DNA of 64,000 nt, taken from Candidatus Undinarchaeales archaeon. GTDB lineage: Archaea; SpSt-1190; JASMDC01. Each line of letters begins with the position of its first letter. Positions within the stretch are counted from its first letter, which is position 1. The position numbers were made by a program, and so were the translations under genes. The stretch is taken from positions 1-64,000 of the forward strand of contig JASMDC010000003.1 in assembly GCA_030753015.1 (NCBI GenBank). Direction: 5' to 3'. The notes beneath the pieces were generated by a model, which was not told where the DNA came from, did no database searches, and saw nothing but the letters and a program-made list of their open reading frames with translations. Below, piece by piece: positions 47,701-54,136 of this stretch.

Positions 47701-48933
47701 ACCGCGGTCCTCGCAATTGTCCTTATTGATCTCGACCCCCATGAACTCTACTTTATCCTTCATGTTCTTGCACATGACGTTCTTGACGATGAGCGGGCAA
47801 ACCTCGTACTGGAGTATGCAGGTGATGGTGCAGTTGAGGATCTTTTCCCCGTCCCAGATGAACTTCTTCTTCTTCACGTCGTAGTAGAAACCCTCGTTGA
47901 TACACTCGCCGCACTTGTAACAGATATCGAGGCAGGATGACTCATCGATGTCCACCGGCTCGTCGGACATCTTCTGGATGAGGGCGTCACCACCAGTGCA
48001 GATACCGGCACACATGGGGCCGATGATGAGCGCGCGGACGCCACAGGCCATGAAGCAGTTGGTTTGTTCCTGCTTACCATCCACGATGATGCACTCGCAA
48101 CAGTCCTCCACCAGTGCGTTGCACTCGTACTCCACCTGCACCTGCAGCGCCTTCTTCTGTGGGATGAAAGAGAATATCCCCTCCATCATGTTCTCGCAGA
48201 CCTCCCCCAGGAGTGGGGCTGCAAGCGTCTTGCACATGCATTTGCTGATGAGGCACTTGTTGAAGACCTCTTTCCGTCCCTTCGAGGTCTTGGGGCCACC
48301 TGAGGTGGGTATCAGCGTCAAGAGGCACTGACCACAGTTCTTGCATACGTTGAAGAGCAGTTCGTTATTACTCCGACAGGGCGCCTCGCATCCCATGATG
48401 TCCTCACAGACCTCGGAGAGGATTAGGTCACCTAGACAATGCTCGACCCAGCAATTGCTCTCCTTCGAATCACCGCCTGAGCCCGAGTCCGTGATGAAGC
48501 AGTCCAGGCACCCGCAACCGATCTCAACGCACTCGTCCGTGCGGACCCTGGGTATCCACGAGGATATGGCGTACTGGCAGGGGGGCTTGAGGATCATGTC
48601 GCAAAAGGGCTTGCCCAGGCACCGGATAAGGCAGGAAGTTCTCTTGCCCTCGGGCTCCAGGGCGCACTTCACGCACTCGATACGGGTGCAGAGCTTAGTG
48701 AGGAAGGGATCGCCACCGCACAGCTCCTTGCACAGGGGATTGATGATGGCCAGCAGCTGACGGATGACGCATTCCTGAAGACATTCACTGCGGGCTCCCG
48801 AGTCACTGATGCGAATGCACTCACCGCACTCGTAGCACATGTCGAGCATCTCGTCGCCCTTGATCGTGAAGTACTTACCAGAGGATGCCGTTGTGGGAAG
48901 GAGGAAGAGAAGGAACAGTACGAGCACCGCCAT
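41755..48933 (-). CDS. Giant cysteine-rich secreted protein
   Basis: Protein of about 2392 aa. After a signal peptide (VLVLFLLFLLPTTASS) there are about 16 modules of C-x2-C-x2-C-x(8-25)-C-x3-C (CYECGECIR, CYKCGECIN, CQKCTFCFF, CLGCTKCLW and others), interrupted by a block of EGF-like C-x4-DG-x2-C modules (residues about 590-930). A Cys-poor helical region (about 1440-1750) is followed by further CC-containing modules (ICCDDSCENVASCCEL) and three Ig-like/CARDB-type beta domains (about 1990-2340). It ends CDGCNPECSVEIRSGC plus a short Cys tail. No C-terminal membrane helix is seen, so it may be held by the anchored partner encoded 9 bases downstream. ATG 48933 has an adjacent GGGAGG. Function unknown. 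Confidence 0.85.
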   Translation of the reverse strand: MAVLVLFLLFLLPTTASSGKYFTIKGDEMLDMCYECGECIRISDSGARSECLQECVIRQLLAIINPLCKELCGGDPFLTKLCTRIECVKCALEPEGKRTSCLIRCLGKPFCDMILKPPCQYAISSWIPRVRTDECVEIGCGCLDCFITDSGSGGDSKESNCWVEHCLGDLILSEVCEDIMGCEAPCRSNNELLFNVCKNCGQCLLTLIPTSGGPKTSKGRKEVFNKCLISKCMCKTLAAPLLGEVCENMMEGIFSFIPQKKALQVQVEYECNALVEDCCECIIVDGKQEQTNCFMACGVRALIIGPMCAGICTGGDALIQKMSDEPVDIDESSCLDICYKCGECINEGFYYDVKKKKFIWDGEKILNCTITCILQYEVCPLIVKNVMCKNMKDKVEFMGVEINKDNCEDRGNFICQNCAYCLLAKPQGDESWGEAVGRCLLMNCLGGAVCTIACENFADVAFGDSNLFGGDIHLGYQQDSKYEDYDPESGVTTVTETYSEVTISDPQCEPSMKVGVCTDLCQKCTFCFFGPKEERTTCLQKCAFELGCKIACHTPIGCSVDALGDKLDSLVQTVLPATKNPCTGKADGDRCSKDGICFQSRCMKLADYNYQECAGKYQAVEDQCTMLTSGHACRTADGAEGVCMEGVQAGLSSGVEVGAYCKVLTQADCGKSGTSGMTCTASGGQKGVCTEKNGQWSCELATGGGSTCYRSKGTCLMLPNTPSECKGKKPPQYCKRMFGGGLACVRRARKIPITCKAPNSEGRPCTDPEKSGSSGFCFGGECHYGKSSGCTYKDPKTKKTKPAPDGYLCETTGHVCLKGKCMELGGNGREECSVAQQRQERGRKVWCSAGSGVCVYPGGRPPACIAHTIKVPSVCKQDGADGKVCFDDLTTRRGICMHGECLIELTPNCADYSNNLKMKSCYDVCDSCLACYDIEEKEKRNNCLKSCWNPLEIPCLTVCQDQLGLSGQELTRCVSTCVVCQGCPYGCNGDMEPAQLTECITGCLFHKSGIIITNICEELEASAGIDIGACLGCTKCLWAGGARKVRECLVNEGCINALDICQASCPWVCQGETSGPCFDQCCGCTECLFKDTKRSRDRCFLDCVCPPLITGLCEQACEGRDEGTYESCKEVCLGCGMCCRRPAGDRLACLGGCIGAQSLFIECDAFCSNFPNPLTCITCCRSNVQCAGKEGGEIKECLLEGTKDCVNGILFDICQELCGGEPGCMEVCQKCTMCPLTAPDLKQCAAQCIDDLAVEITNGICDAVCFSAYDKGGCMDDCQGCKGQCAFVEDVAARLACFEGCDKSGDSKLEAILTLYGIRMTCTALFAPGGVGSQLTGGGGSWGQMGAELAGEAVCMAFCLSGVACDVKFMKHFIACPEKAHPNLYIYYNTAVKYYENAITFYENILNNLVVIEVGMGVQTGFCVFAQGKELLQHGIGEMCLFGIPLYAPYPPMAGELWWNSCTVCWISSLASMLIPVQCQINKPFSSPIGIPFQIPTWSVAKECGKRTGIVDDICSVEPDLFSIGDTHDPMTYTFKVNQLTKYTNELVKDGGILKTGLMWVKKLREKARTCTVSGSCDNDIRQELEGLKASWQAADSVDVGKGGLTGGSESWSLEDYEEKLDEMSMWTKSFYNDASRSSSLEMIINRACSWNQFKEDDISPDYEKYIWRYGIITRCALYNLKTSSPGDFMWHDTDCLFYSASSDALGGPYEGGEEELPFEGEEEIDEECLGVRDGRQCMFGICCDDSCENVASCCELREDESQCNTISGNHGICCEGWCTADRESCEEVIEEEEDCIDDGDECSDGDGLCCNGRCFLERESCEGGGEEVCAGNDGVACDEGRGLCCDSSCVYNLEECPDGEVPVDDTCSPLCLQEHGTDGYCLPSSKRCACRTGLFPLVLEDARCEPALSEDTIERLEDYCDEQGSGEIDECHTSTSSSGYCCQGVLEEVPIGNEVVVSKRPKPSISALEWLDADGEPVRVAKVGEKLTLRAEITDYLDPLTNGELQLTVRTSTQTLLSRTIPDISVSPDTRRHISLELEVTAAMQNEVLLADAALLFAGNRVESEVMPRIFVPEPNTISVMDAAFFINDLRSTDAYPGDSVEAILEVVSSYSDTKQVSIIANLAEFQGTDISGTFNNDYPALEPYKPVAIKTGMLGSIGTYMAGGFINVTVVVKDRNDPSLIYTEIVLDAKRFPELALVVHNPYLTLTGIDFADSGGRMTESVYDGEDVTLRAKLRNDMGTNFQGNIELIVRDTDLNTVHREVFTNLEIFRGDDETLRTTFEARARRTSQEIEGGGSLILEPNDHVVELNAIDVNSAEWLDTVARTWRLRASPGGGGEEKVRILSTTRYDQCRLAIECDGCNPECSVEIRSGCTAVFNLCTCDNCMFKPLE

Positions 48934-49035
48934 CCTCCCTCGTAAAGCTACCAAAACTTTCCCCTCAGGCGAGACGCAAAACAGCTCTCGCTGACCAGTA
49001 TAGGATTATTCATTTGCACGCTTTAAACCTTTGGT

Positions 49036-50031
49036 TCACGAGCGCGAAGGGGGGTCTGTATGGGCGGAATAACCGTCGGTCCCGGCGAGCGCTTCGGAAG
49101 TACTCCCGTCGGCACCCACGACACGCACGGGACCGCGTGTGACAAGGCCTATGTCCGCTGACCTGATGCCTCGTTCGGCAAGTGCCTCCTTCGCATCGGT
49201 GGCATCATCAGCTGTACAGAACGCGATCAGTGCCCCTGTTGATGATGTCGTACAGGGATCGATGTTGAACGCCCCCAACACTTTAGCCACGTCAGGATCT
49301 ACGATCAGGGCGCCCTCCTGCAGATCGGCCCCAAGCCCCGTGGCCACCCTCATCTCATCGAGTGCACCAAAGAGCCCGCCCTCAGTAAGGTCGTGCATGC
49401 AGACCGCCCAAGGACCAAGCAGGTGTGCCTCTGCCACACAGGTCGCTTCCCTTACTGTTCCTCGAAGGATCCCTGCACGCTCGGTACCCAGGACCGACTC
49501 GATGGATTCCTGTCGGCTCAAGGCGAGGTGGCACGCGGTCTCGCCGCCAAGCCCCTTGATGAGCAGGATATGCATCCCGGGACGGATGTTCGCGGGGGAT
49601 AGGAGCCGTTCGGTGAATCCCAGGACCGTGGTGACAACCACAGGCTCCGCCAGAGCGGGATAGACACCGGAGTGACCACCGATGATGGAGATGCCCAGGT
49701 CACGACAGGCCGTATCCATTTGTGAGGTGATGGTATCCAGCACCGCTACGTCTGATTCCGGAGGGAGGAGTATGTCCGAGACCAGATACTGTGGTGTGGC
49801 CCCGAACACGGCAACATCGCTGGCGGAATAGTGGACCGCTAGATAGCCCAGATGGTCCAGCGACACCCCTAGTGCAGGATCGCTGGCGATGACGAGGAAA
49901 CGGTCACCAAGGTCCAACGCACAGGCATCGTGTCCGGGGGCAGGGGGCGCTGCCAACGCGTCCGCCGGCGCACCGAGCCTTCCGAGCACGTAACGTGCCA
50001 AAAGGTCGGGGGGGAGCTTTCCCACGTCCAC
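49036..50031 (-). CDS. AIR-synthase/HypE-like (PurM superfamily) protein
   Basis: Protein of 331 aa. N-terminal dimerisation/ATP domain: HDACALDLGDRFLVIASDP, YSASDVAVFGATPQYLVSDILLP; C-terminal domain: GGHSGVYP, HDLTEGGLFGALDEM, DPCTTSSTGALIAF. These are the signatures of the PurM/ThiL/HypE/SelD superfamily, closest by eye to archaeal HypE-like AIR-synthase-related proteins rather than to PurM or SelD. It probably uses ATP to activate a substrate; the substrate is not inferable. GTG 50031 sits 24 bases from the TATA-like element at 50051-50060. Confidence 0.8.
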   Translation of the reverse strand: MDVGKLPPDLLARYVLGRLGAPADALAAPPAPGHDACALDLGDRFLVIASDPALGVSLDHLGYLAVHYSASDVAVFGATPQYLVSDILLPPESDVAVLDTITSQMDTACRDLGISIIGGHSGVYPALAEPVVVTTVLGFTERLLSPANIRPGMHILLIKGLGGETACHLALSRQESIESVLGTERAGILRGTVREATCVAEAHLLGPWAVCMHDLTEGGLFGALDEMRVATGLGADLQEGALIVDPDVAKVLGAFNIDPCTTSSTGALIAFCTADDATDAKEALAERGIRSADIGLVTRGPVRVVGADGSTSEALAGTDGYSAHTDPPSRS

Positions 50032-50050
50032 AGTCCCCTGACCCACGCAA

Positions 50051-50060
50051 GATATATAAG
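50051..50060. promoter_or_regulatory. TATA element between divergent genes
   Basis: GATATATAAG is 24 bases from the leftward GTG at 50031 and about 44 bases from the rightward GTG at 50099, so it may serve both. Confidence 0.5.
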
Positions 50061-50098
50061 GGCGGGGGAGGGCGAGGCATTGGCAGGGGACGTAGATA

Positions 50099-50863
50099 GT
50101 GTACGACATGCTGTTCGATGACGGGTACAGGGTGGATGCCCTGGTGACCGATTTCGACAGCACGCTCACCGTCAATAACACGACACCCGGTGTTCTGGAG
50201 ATCATCTACCGACATGCAGAGGAACCTGACACGACCCGCGAGGAGATGGGCGAGCTAGTTGGCGCATACTTCGCAGAAAGGCGGGAGGCCATCGAGGGCG
50301 GAGGGAACATGGAAGAGATGCTCGAACGCTGGAGCCGGGTCGAGCGCAAGTACTCGGCCATCATAGCATCCTACTTCACGGGCGTCACACGGGAAGAGAT
50401 GAAAGAGGAGGGGTATAGCGTAGAGCTCCGCGAGCACGCGGGGCAGGCGGTGGAACATCTTAGAGAAGCCGGCGTGTCCGTTGCTGTCGATACGAACAAC
50501 TGGTCCTCTTCACTGGTAACTGCAGCACTTGAGGATCGCGTGTCCGTGGACGACGTCTACGCGAACACCCTTGTGTACGGGGACGACGACGCATGCACGG
50601 GCGAGATGATTTTCGACAACGTCGATCCCCTGGCGAAGCGCGATGCGTTGCTCGATTACAAGCAGAAGAGCGGTGCACGACAGGTTGCCTATGTCGGTGA
50701 CGGCCTCAACGACCTTGCCTGCATGGCGGCAGCGGACATCGCTTTCGCCATCAAGCCATCGGACGAGCTCTTGGACGCCATTCAAGACTATGGTCTTGAG
50801 GACCAGGTCAGGGTAGTCGAGTCCTGGGATGAGATCGAGTTAACTTTGCGCACCGACAAGTGA
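50099..50863 (+). CDS. HAD-superfamily phosphatase, SerB-like
   Basis: Protein of 254 aa. Motif I is DFDSTLT (Asp nucleophile and second Asp), motif II corresponds to AVDTNNWSS, motif III to the Lys in VDPLAKRDALLDY, and motif IV is VGDGLNDLACM. This is the phosphoserine-phosphatase-like branch with a helical cap. It could be a small-molecule phosphatase; the substrate is unknown. Start is GTG 50099, with ATG 50108 as alternative. Divergent from the AIR-synthase-like gene. Confidence 0.82.
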   Translation: MYDMLFDDGYRVDALVTDFDSTLTVNNTTPGVLEIIYRHAEEPDTTREEMGELVGAYFAERREAIEGGGNMEEMLERWSRVERKYSAIIASYFTGVTREEMKEEGYSVELREHAGQAVEHLREAGVSVAVDTNNWSSSLVTAALEDRVSVDDVYANTLVYGDDDACTGEMIFDNVDPLAKRDALLDYKQKSGARQVAYVGDGLNDLACMAAADIAFAIKPSDELLDAIQDYGLEDQVRVVESWDEIELTLRTDK

Positions 50864-50921
50864 TTGCCCTGAAGCGGGCCGTATCCACATATAATGAAAT
50901 ATTGACATGGATGGGGCAATT

Positions 50922-50975
50922 ATACCAGTAAATTAGGGGGTCAGTACATCGGGTGACCGTCTAATTTACTGATAT
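50922..50975. repeat. Inverted pair of the 22-bp motif (solo element)
   Basis: Left arm 50922-50943 and right arm 50954-50975 are inverted copies (19 of 22 matches) of the motif TGACCNNCTAATTTACTGRT, separated by 10 bases. The same motif flanks the IS1-like gene at 27.9-28.7 kb. It looks like a miniature or deleted mobile element, or a strong hairpin-type regulatory site. Confidence 0.65.
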
Positions 50976-51024
50976 TAGCGCCGCTTCCCTTTTACCATCT
51001 CATCCGCCCTCCCCCGGAGAAATC

Positions 51025-51036
51025 CTTAAAAAAAAT
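51025..51036 (+). promoter_or_regulatory. TATA-like box before a 42-aa ORF
   Basis: CTTAAAAAAAAT about 15-20 bases before ATG 51046. Confidence 0.4.
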
Positions 51037-51045
51037 CGTTGACCG

Positions 51046-51174
51046 ATGATGACCGTGGAGTCATACGCCCATATCGACTTCATCAAGGACTTCGATAGCT
51101 ACTTTGCTACCGATGGGATTGAACTCAACGAGAACCTCAACGACCAGTGGGCGAGCTGGATGATCTACTTCTAA
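51046..51174 (+). CDS. Small acidic/aromatic protein, 42 aa
   Basis: Short ORF rich in Asp, Asn, Tyr, Phe and Trp, ending DQWASWMIYF, preceded by a TATA-like box. ATG 51046 and 51049 are both possible. It lies just upstream of the pilin-like cluster but has no membrane segment. Codon use looks like the chromosome. Not recognised. Confidence 0.5.
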   Translation: MMTVESYAHIDFIKDFDSYFATDGIELNENLNDQWASWMIYF

Positions 51175-51273
51175 GGTCCGCGAAAGCGCCTCCTTGCACG
51201 TATTCACCCTGCGAAATGGAGTGCTGGCCAACAAACTATATAAGGAGCCATGGGCACATCAATCTACAGGGAC

Positions 51274-51489
51274 ATGGCGACGCCATTGTCACGTCTGATG
51301 CGGGCGAACCGCGGGGAGGAGGAGCAATCCCTCCTGCTGGTAATCATCGTGGCAGTGATGGTTTTCGCCGTGCTCTGGCTCGCCATCGCAAAGTCGGGCC
51401 GAGCGGTCGCCCTGGTGTTCGCAGGTTTCTTCAAGATGATCTGGAGCACCATCAAGGGGATGACCGGGATGGATTACCTGTTCAGGTGA
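51274..51489 (+). CDS. Single-helix pilin-like protein, first gene of cluster
   Basis: 71-aa protein with basic motif RLMRANRG (residues 7-14), a short EEEQ, and a membrane helix (LLLVIIVAVMVFAVLWLAI) followed by a second hydrophobic stretch (AVALVFAGFFKMIW). ATG 51274 is chosen from a TATA-like ACTATATAAG at 51235-51244; ATG 51250 lies too close to it. Begins the 19-gene cluster. Confidence 0.65.
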   Translation: MATPLSRLMRANRGEEEQSLLLVIIVAVMVFAVLWLAIAKSGRAVALVFAGFFKMIWSTIKGMTGMDYLFR

Positions 51490-51494
51490 AGGGC

Positions 51495-51689
51495 ATGGGA
51501 CGGCTCACCGATCTTATTCGCAGTCGGCGCGGCGCCATGGGCGAAGCCATCGAGATCAACTTCTGGACCATCGTCGCTGTGCTCGTTGTGGCCGTCATCG
51601 TGTTCACGCTCTACAATTTTGCTCGACAGGCCCAGCCATCCTTCGTTCAATGGATAGCGGACATAATGGACATGTCCATGGGTGAGTGA
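51495..51689 (+). CDS. Single-helix pilin-like protein
   Basis: 64-aa protein: LIRSRRGAMGEAIEI, with the R-R-G/A boundary just before the helix FWTIVAVLVVAVIVFTLY, and a short amphipathic end (FVQWIADIMDMSMGE). A Glu lies at +4 to +5 from the predicted cleavage, as in class III signal peptides. Starts 5 bases after the previous stop. Role unknown. Confidence 0.7.
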   Translation: MGRLTDLIRSRRGAMGEAIEINFWTIVAVLVVAVIVFTLYNFARQAQPSFVQWIADIMDMSMGE

Positions 51690-51690
51690 T

Positions 51691-51945
51691 ATGGGTCTGC
51701 TCGCGAATCGACGGGGTGTCAAGGCCAACGTGTACGACTTCATGATCTTCGTAATAATCTTCCTGCTGGTGCTCATGCTGGTGTTCACCCTTGCTGGCTG
51801 GCGGATGGTCGAGATAATTCACAAACCTGCTGAGCAGTGGGGGGACGATACGGCCGGTAAGGCACGGGATAATATGGCCTGGAACGGGGTGAAGAAATCC
51901 ACAGGATTCATCACGCTCCCGATGGGCGGCCTCTCCCTCACGTGA
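51691..51945 (+). CDS. Single-helix pilin-like protein
   Basis: 84-aa protein with LLANRRGVKANVYDF then the helix MIFVIIFLLVLMLVFTLAGW and a 35-residue soluble end. Its ATG is one base after the previous stop. Ends the first mini-operon; a new promoter follows. Confidence 0.7.
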   Translation: MGLLANRRGVKANVYDFMIFVIIFLLVLMLVFTLAGWRMVEIIHKPAEQWGDDTAGKARDNMAWNGVKKSTGFITLPMGGLSLT

Positions 51946-51988
51946 AATTGGTAGGTAGGTACATCAAATTACTACTACCCAATGACAA

Positions 51989-51999
51989 CTTATATAAAA
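51989..51999 (+). promoter_or_regulatory. TATA box of the main surface-protein operon
   Basis: CTTATATAAAA, the best TATA match in the area, about 40 bases before ATG 52035, in the 89-base gap after the first three genes. A GGGAG ribosome-binding-like site at 52024-52028 is consistent with a leader of about 15 bases. Confidence 0.6.
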
Positions 52000-52034
52000 C
52001 TGTACGTATATAGTAAGTAATAGAGGGAGCACTC

Positions 52035-52247
52035 ATGCTACGCACCCTAATCAGGTCGAAACGTGGTGAGTTGGGCGGACCCACCCGCATTACTCTCAAG
52101 AAGATCCTCCCCGCGCTCATCATGATGGTGCTCTTCCTGCTCGTAGGCTTCGCCTTGCTCCGTTCACGCGGCTATCTGGACTTCGAGACCCTTACGGGCA
52201 CGTTCTCCAAGACCGTGGAATCGGGGATGGATATAGGAGGGATGTAG
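52035..52247 (+). CDS. Single-helix pilin-like protein
   Basis: 70-aa protein: MLRTLIRSKRGELGGP, then a basic turn and the helix ILPALIMMVLFLLVGFALL and a 25-residue exposed end. First gene after the strong TATA box. The N-terminus is the clearest example of the L-I/M-R-x-x-R-G motif shared across the cluster. Confidence 0.7.
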   Translation: MLRTLIRSKRGELGGPTRITLKKILPALIMMVLFLLVGFALLRSRGYLDFETLTGTFSKTVESGMDIGGM

Positions 52248-52251
52248 CACG

Positions 52252-52443
52252 ATGGACGTACGCCACCTGCACCCATTGAAGAAACTGCGCCGCCTGGGAC
52301 GCGACCAGCGCGGCATTACCATGTCACGAGACATGCTCATCGGGACCGTGATCGCCCTGCTCATGCTGGCGTTCCTGCTCATGGTCATCGGTGACCGGAT
52401 CGTGCCCATGGCGAACTCGGCGCTCTCGTGGGGACCAAAATGA
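52252..52443 (+). CDS. Single-helix pilin-like protein
   Basis: 63-aa protein with a basic N-terminus (KKLRRLGRDQRG, residues 10-21), then ITMSRDMLIGTVIALLMLAF as the hydrophobic segment and a short end. It starts 4 bases after the previous stop and overlaps the next gene by ATGA. Confidence 0.68.
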   Translation: MDVRHLHPLKKLRRLGRDQRGITMSRDMLIGTVIALLMLAFLLMVIGDRIVPMANSALSWGPK

Positions 52444-52874
52444 ACACACGTCGCGGGGTCGTTGGTATATTCTACCTCGTCCTTGCGGCAGTGATAACAC
52501 TGGCAGTCTCGATCCTCATCATGCAGTCAATGTACAGCAGGGCCGCCAATGCAGGGAAGAAACCGACCGATCAGGGCCTTCAGGGCAGGATCGTCGCTCT
52601 CTGCACTCAGCTCACCGGCCCGGACACCGTCGATGCAACAGAGACCATTGATCTCCCCGCCAAGGTGGACAGCCGCGAGGTCGCACGCCTTGTGATTGTG
52701 TACTGCTTCCCGGGGGTCTCTCCCGGCGATATCACGGTAGAGACGGACTGTTCGCGCGAAGCTCCAGGACACGTTCTCCACTGGTGCGGGCCTACCGAGC
52801 TGCTTGGTACAAAGCGCTTTACAGCAGAGATGTCCCGTGACACGGAGTTCGACGTCCGATTGAGGGTGAGCTGA
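52440..52874 (+). CDS. Pilin-like protein with Cys-containing ectodomain
   Basis: 144-aa protein: MNTRRGVVG, then the helix IFYLVLAAVITLAVSILIM, then a roughly 110-residue ectodomain with four Cys (ALCTQL, YCFPG, TDCSRE, WCGPT), probably two disulfides. Start overlaps the previous stop (ATGA). Unknown function. Confidence 0.7.
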   Translation: MNTRRGVVGIFYLVLAAVITLAVSILIMQSMYSRAANAGKKPTDQGLQGRIVALCTQLTGPDTVDATETIDLPAKVDSREVARLVIVYCFPGVSPGDITVETDCSREAPGHVLHWCGPTELLGTKRFTAEMSRDTEFDVRLRVS

Positions 52875-53468
52875 ATGATAGCCGTCGACTCGTTCCGCAA
52901 GGTCGTGGGATTCGTCGTCATTCTAGGTCTCATCGTTGCCCTCATATATGGCGTTGCTCACGAGAGGATATCGCGCGTGGGGAACAAGTTCGTTGACATG
53001 TTCGCGTGCCCCCCCCTCGCAACCTGCGGCACTGGATCAAAGAAGGAGTGCCCCATCTTAGCTAGCCTCGAAATGCCGATCCTCACTAAAGGCGACTCGC
53101 TCATGGCCGGCAAGTGCCGACTTCGCATATGCAACCGGAAGTCCGTTGGGGGTGAGCCCAACCGCGACTATCGGGTGGAGGTCTGCCGGAGCGCCGTGGC
53201 CAATCCCGGTAAGAAGGGGGTGGCCGAACAGGAGTGCGTCCTCCTCACCGATCCTAAAGGTAAGGTGAAGCAGTTCAACCTCGCAAAGGAAGGGGTGACC
53301 GAGTATGAGTGTGCCAATGTCTGGCGCCCTGCCGATCTCGACCTCACCCGGTCTGAGCGCGAGGTATCGATAGACCTGACAATCAACATCAAGAACAGCA
53401 CTGGGCTGTTCAAGGTGGTGGACACTAAATGGAACGTACGCTACCAGCATCCGCTCGACGAAGCATAG
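52875..53468 (+). CDS. Single-helix membrane protein with Cys-rich ectodomain
   Basis: 197-aa protein with an N-terminal helix (VVGFVVILGLIVALIYGV, residues 10-27) and a large ectodomain with about eight Cys (MFACPPLATCG, KKECPIL, GKCRLRIC, EVCRS, QECVLL, YECANV). The C-terminal part is strand-rich (EREVSIDLTINIKN), like a small Ig-type fold. Starts directly after the previous stop and overlaps the next start by 40 bases. Unlike its neighbours it lacks a clear R-G before the helix. Confidence 0.68.
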   Translation: MIAVDSFRKVVGFVVILGLIVALIYGVAHERISRVGNKFVDMFACPPLATCGTGSKKECPILASLEMPILTKGDSLMAGKCRLRICNRKSVGGEPNRDYRVEVCRSAVANPGKKGVAEQECVLLTDPKGKVKQFNLAKEGVTEYECANVWRPADLDLTRSEREVSIDLTINIKNSTGLFKVVDTKWNVRYQHPLDEA

Positions 53469-53659
53469 GGCAGCTGATCCGCGGTGAACGCGGCGGGATG
53501 GCCGACGCCCCAATCTATTCTTTAGCAACGCTTATATTGGTGGCTGTGTTAATCTACCTCGTATACACATGGTTATCAAGCAAACCAGAGATGATCACAA
53601 ATGTCTTCGGAAGGACCCTAGACATGCTTACAGGAGCCTTTGAGGGGTTTTTAGGATGA
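53429..53659 (+). CDS. Single-helix pilin-like protein
   Basis: 76-aa protein: RRSIGQLIRGERGGMADAPI followed by the helix SLATLILVAVLIYLVYTWL and an amphipathic tail. ATG 53429, inside the previous gene, is preferred to ATG 53498 because it keeps the shared L-I-R-x-x-R-G motif. Overlaps the next gene by ATGA. Confidence 0.65.
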   Translation: MERTLPASARRSIGQLIRGERGGMADAPIYSLATLILVAVLIYLVYTWLSSKPEMITNVFGRTLDMLTGAFEGFLG

Positions 53660-54117
53660 ATAAGAAAGGATCTATGGACACGTCGGTCGCAGCCCTTATA
53701 GCCATCGTACTTGGTGTAGGCGTTATTGCCTTCGGTGTCTATGGGCTCAACAAGGGCCAACGGACCTCGGACAATGTGGGCGTCATGGGAGATGCGGCTC
53801 GAAGCCGCCTCGATCCCCGGACGCTGGGTAAGTGCGCTGACTGGCACGATGATGGATACCCGCTCGGTATCGACGTCCTTCAGTACACCTATGGCTTCCC
53901 CACTATGTTTACTGGACAGACTATTTCTGGATGCAAGAACCTCCCTGACAAGATGGCAAAAGCCAGGGAAGAAGGCATCCCGAGCTTGAAGTTCAGTGAC
54001 AGTGATGTGAAGCGATGCGCTACCTACTGTGCAAAGATCGCACAGGAACGGGACAAGTGCATGTCCCAGCGCGATCCGCAGGCATGCATGGCCGAGGCAT
54101 TCGCAAAGGTAAGATAA
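53656..54117 (+). CDS. Cx3Cx9C surface protein, paralogue 1
   Basis: 153-aa protein with a short class III-like leader (MNKKGSMDTS, K-K-G before a helix VAALIAIVLGVGVIAFGVYG). The ectodomain has Cys 60 in C-ADW, then C121-x3-C125-x9-C135-x8-C144 near the C-terminus (RCATYCAKIAQERDKC). The same spacing recurs in the next three genes. Probably a disulfide-clamped helical hairpin. Overlaps its upstream neighbour by 4 bases. Confidence 0.75.
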   Translation: MNKKGSMDTSVAALIAIVLGVGVIAFGVYGLNKGQRTSDNVGVMGDAARSRLDPRTLGKCADWHDDGYPLGIDVLQYTYGFPTMFTGQTISGCKNLPDKMAKAREEGIPSLKFSDSDVKRCATYCAKIAQERDKCMSQRDPQACMAEAFAKVR

Positions 54118-54136
54118 CCTGATACGGGGAACTACC

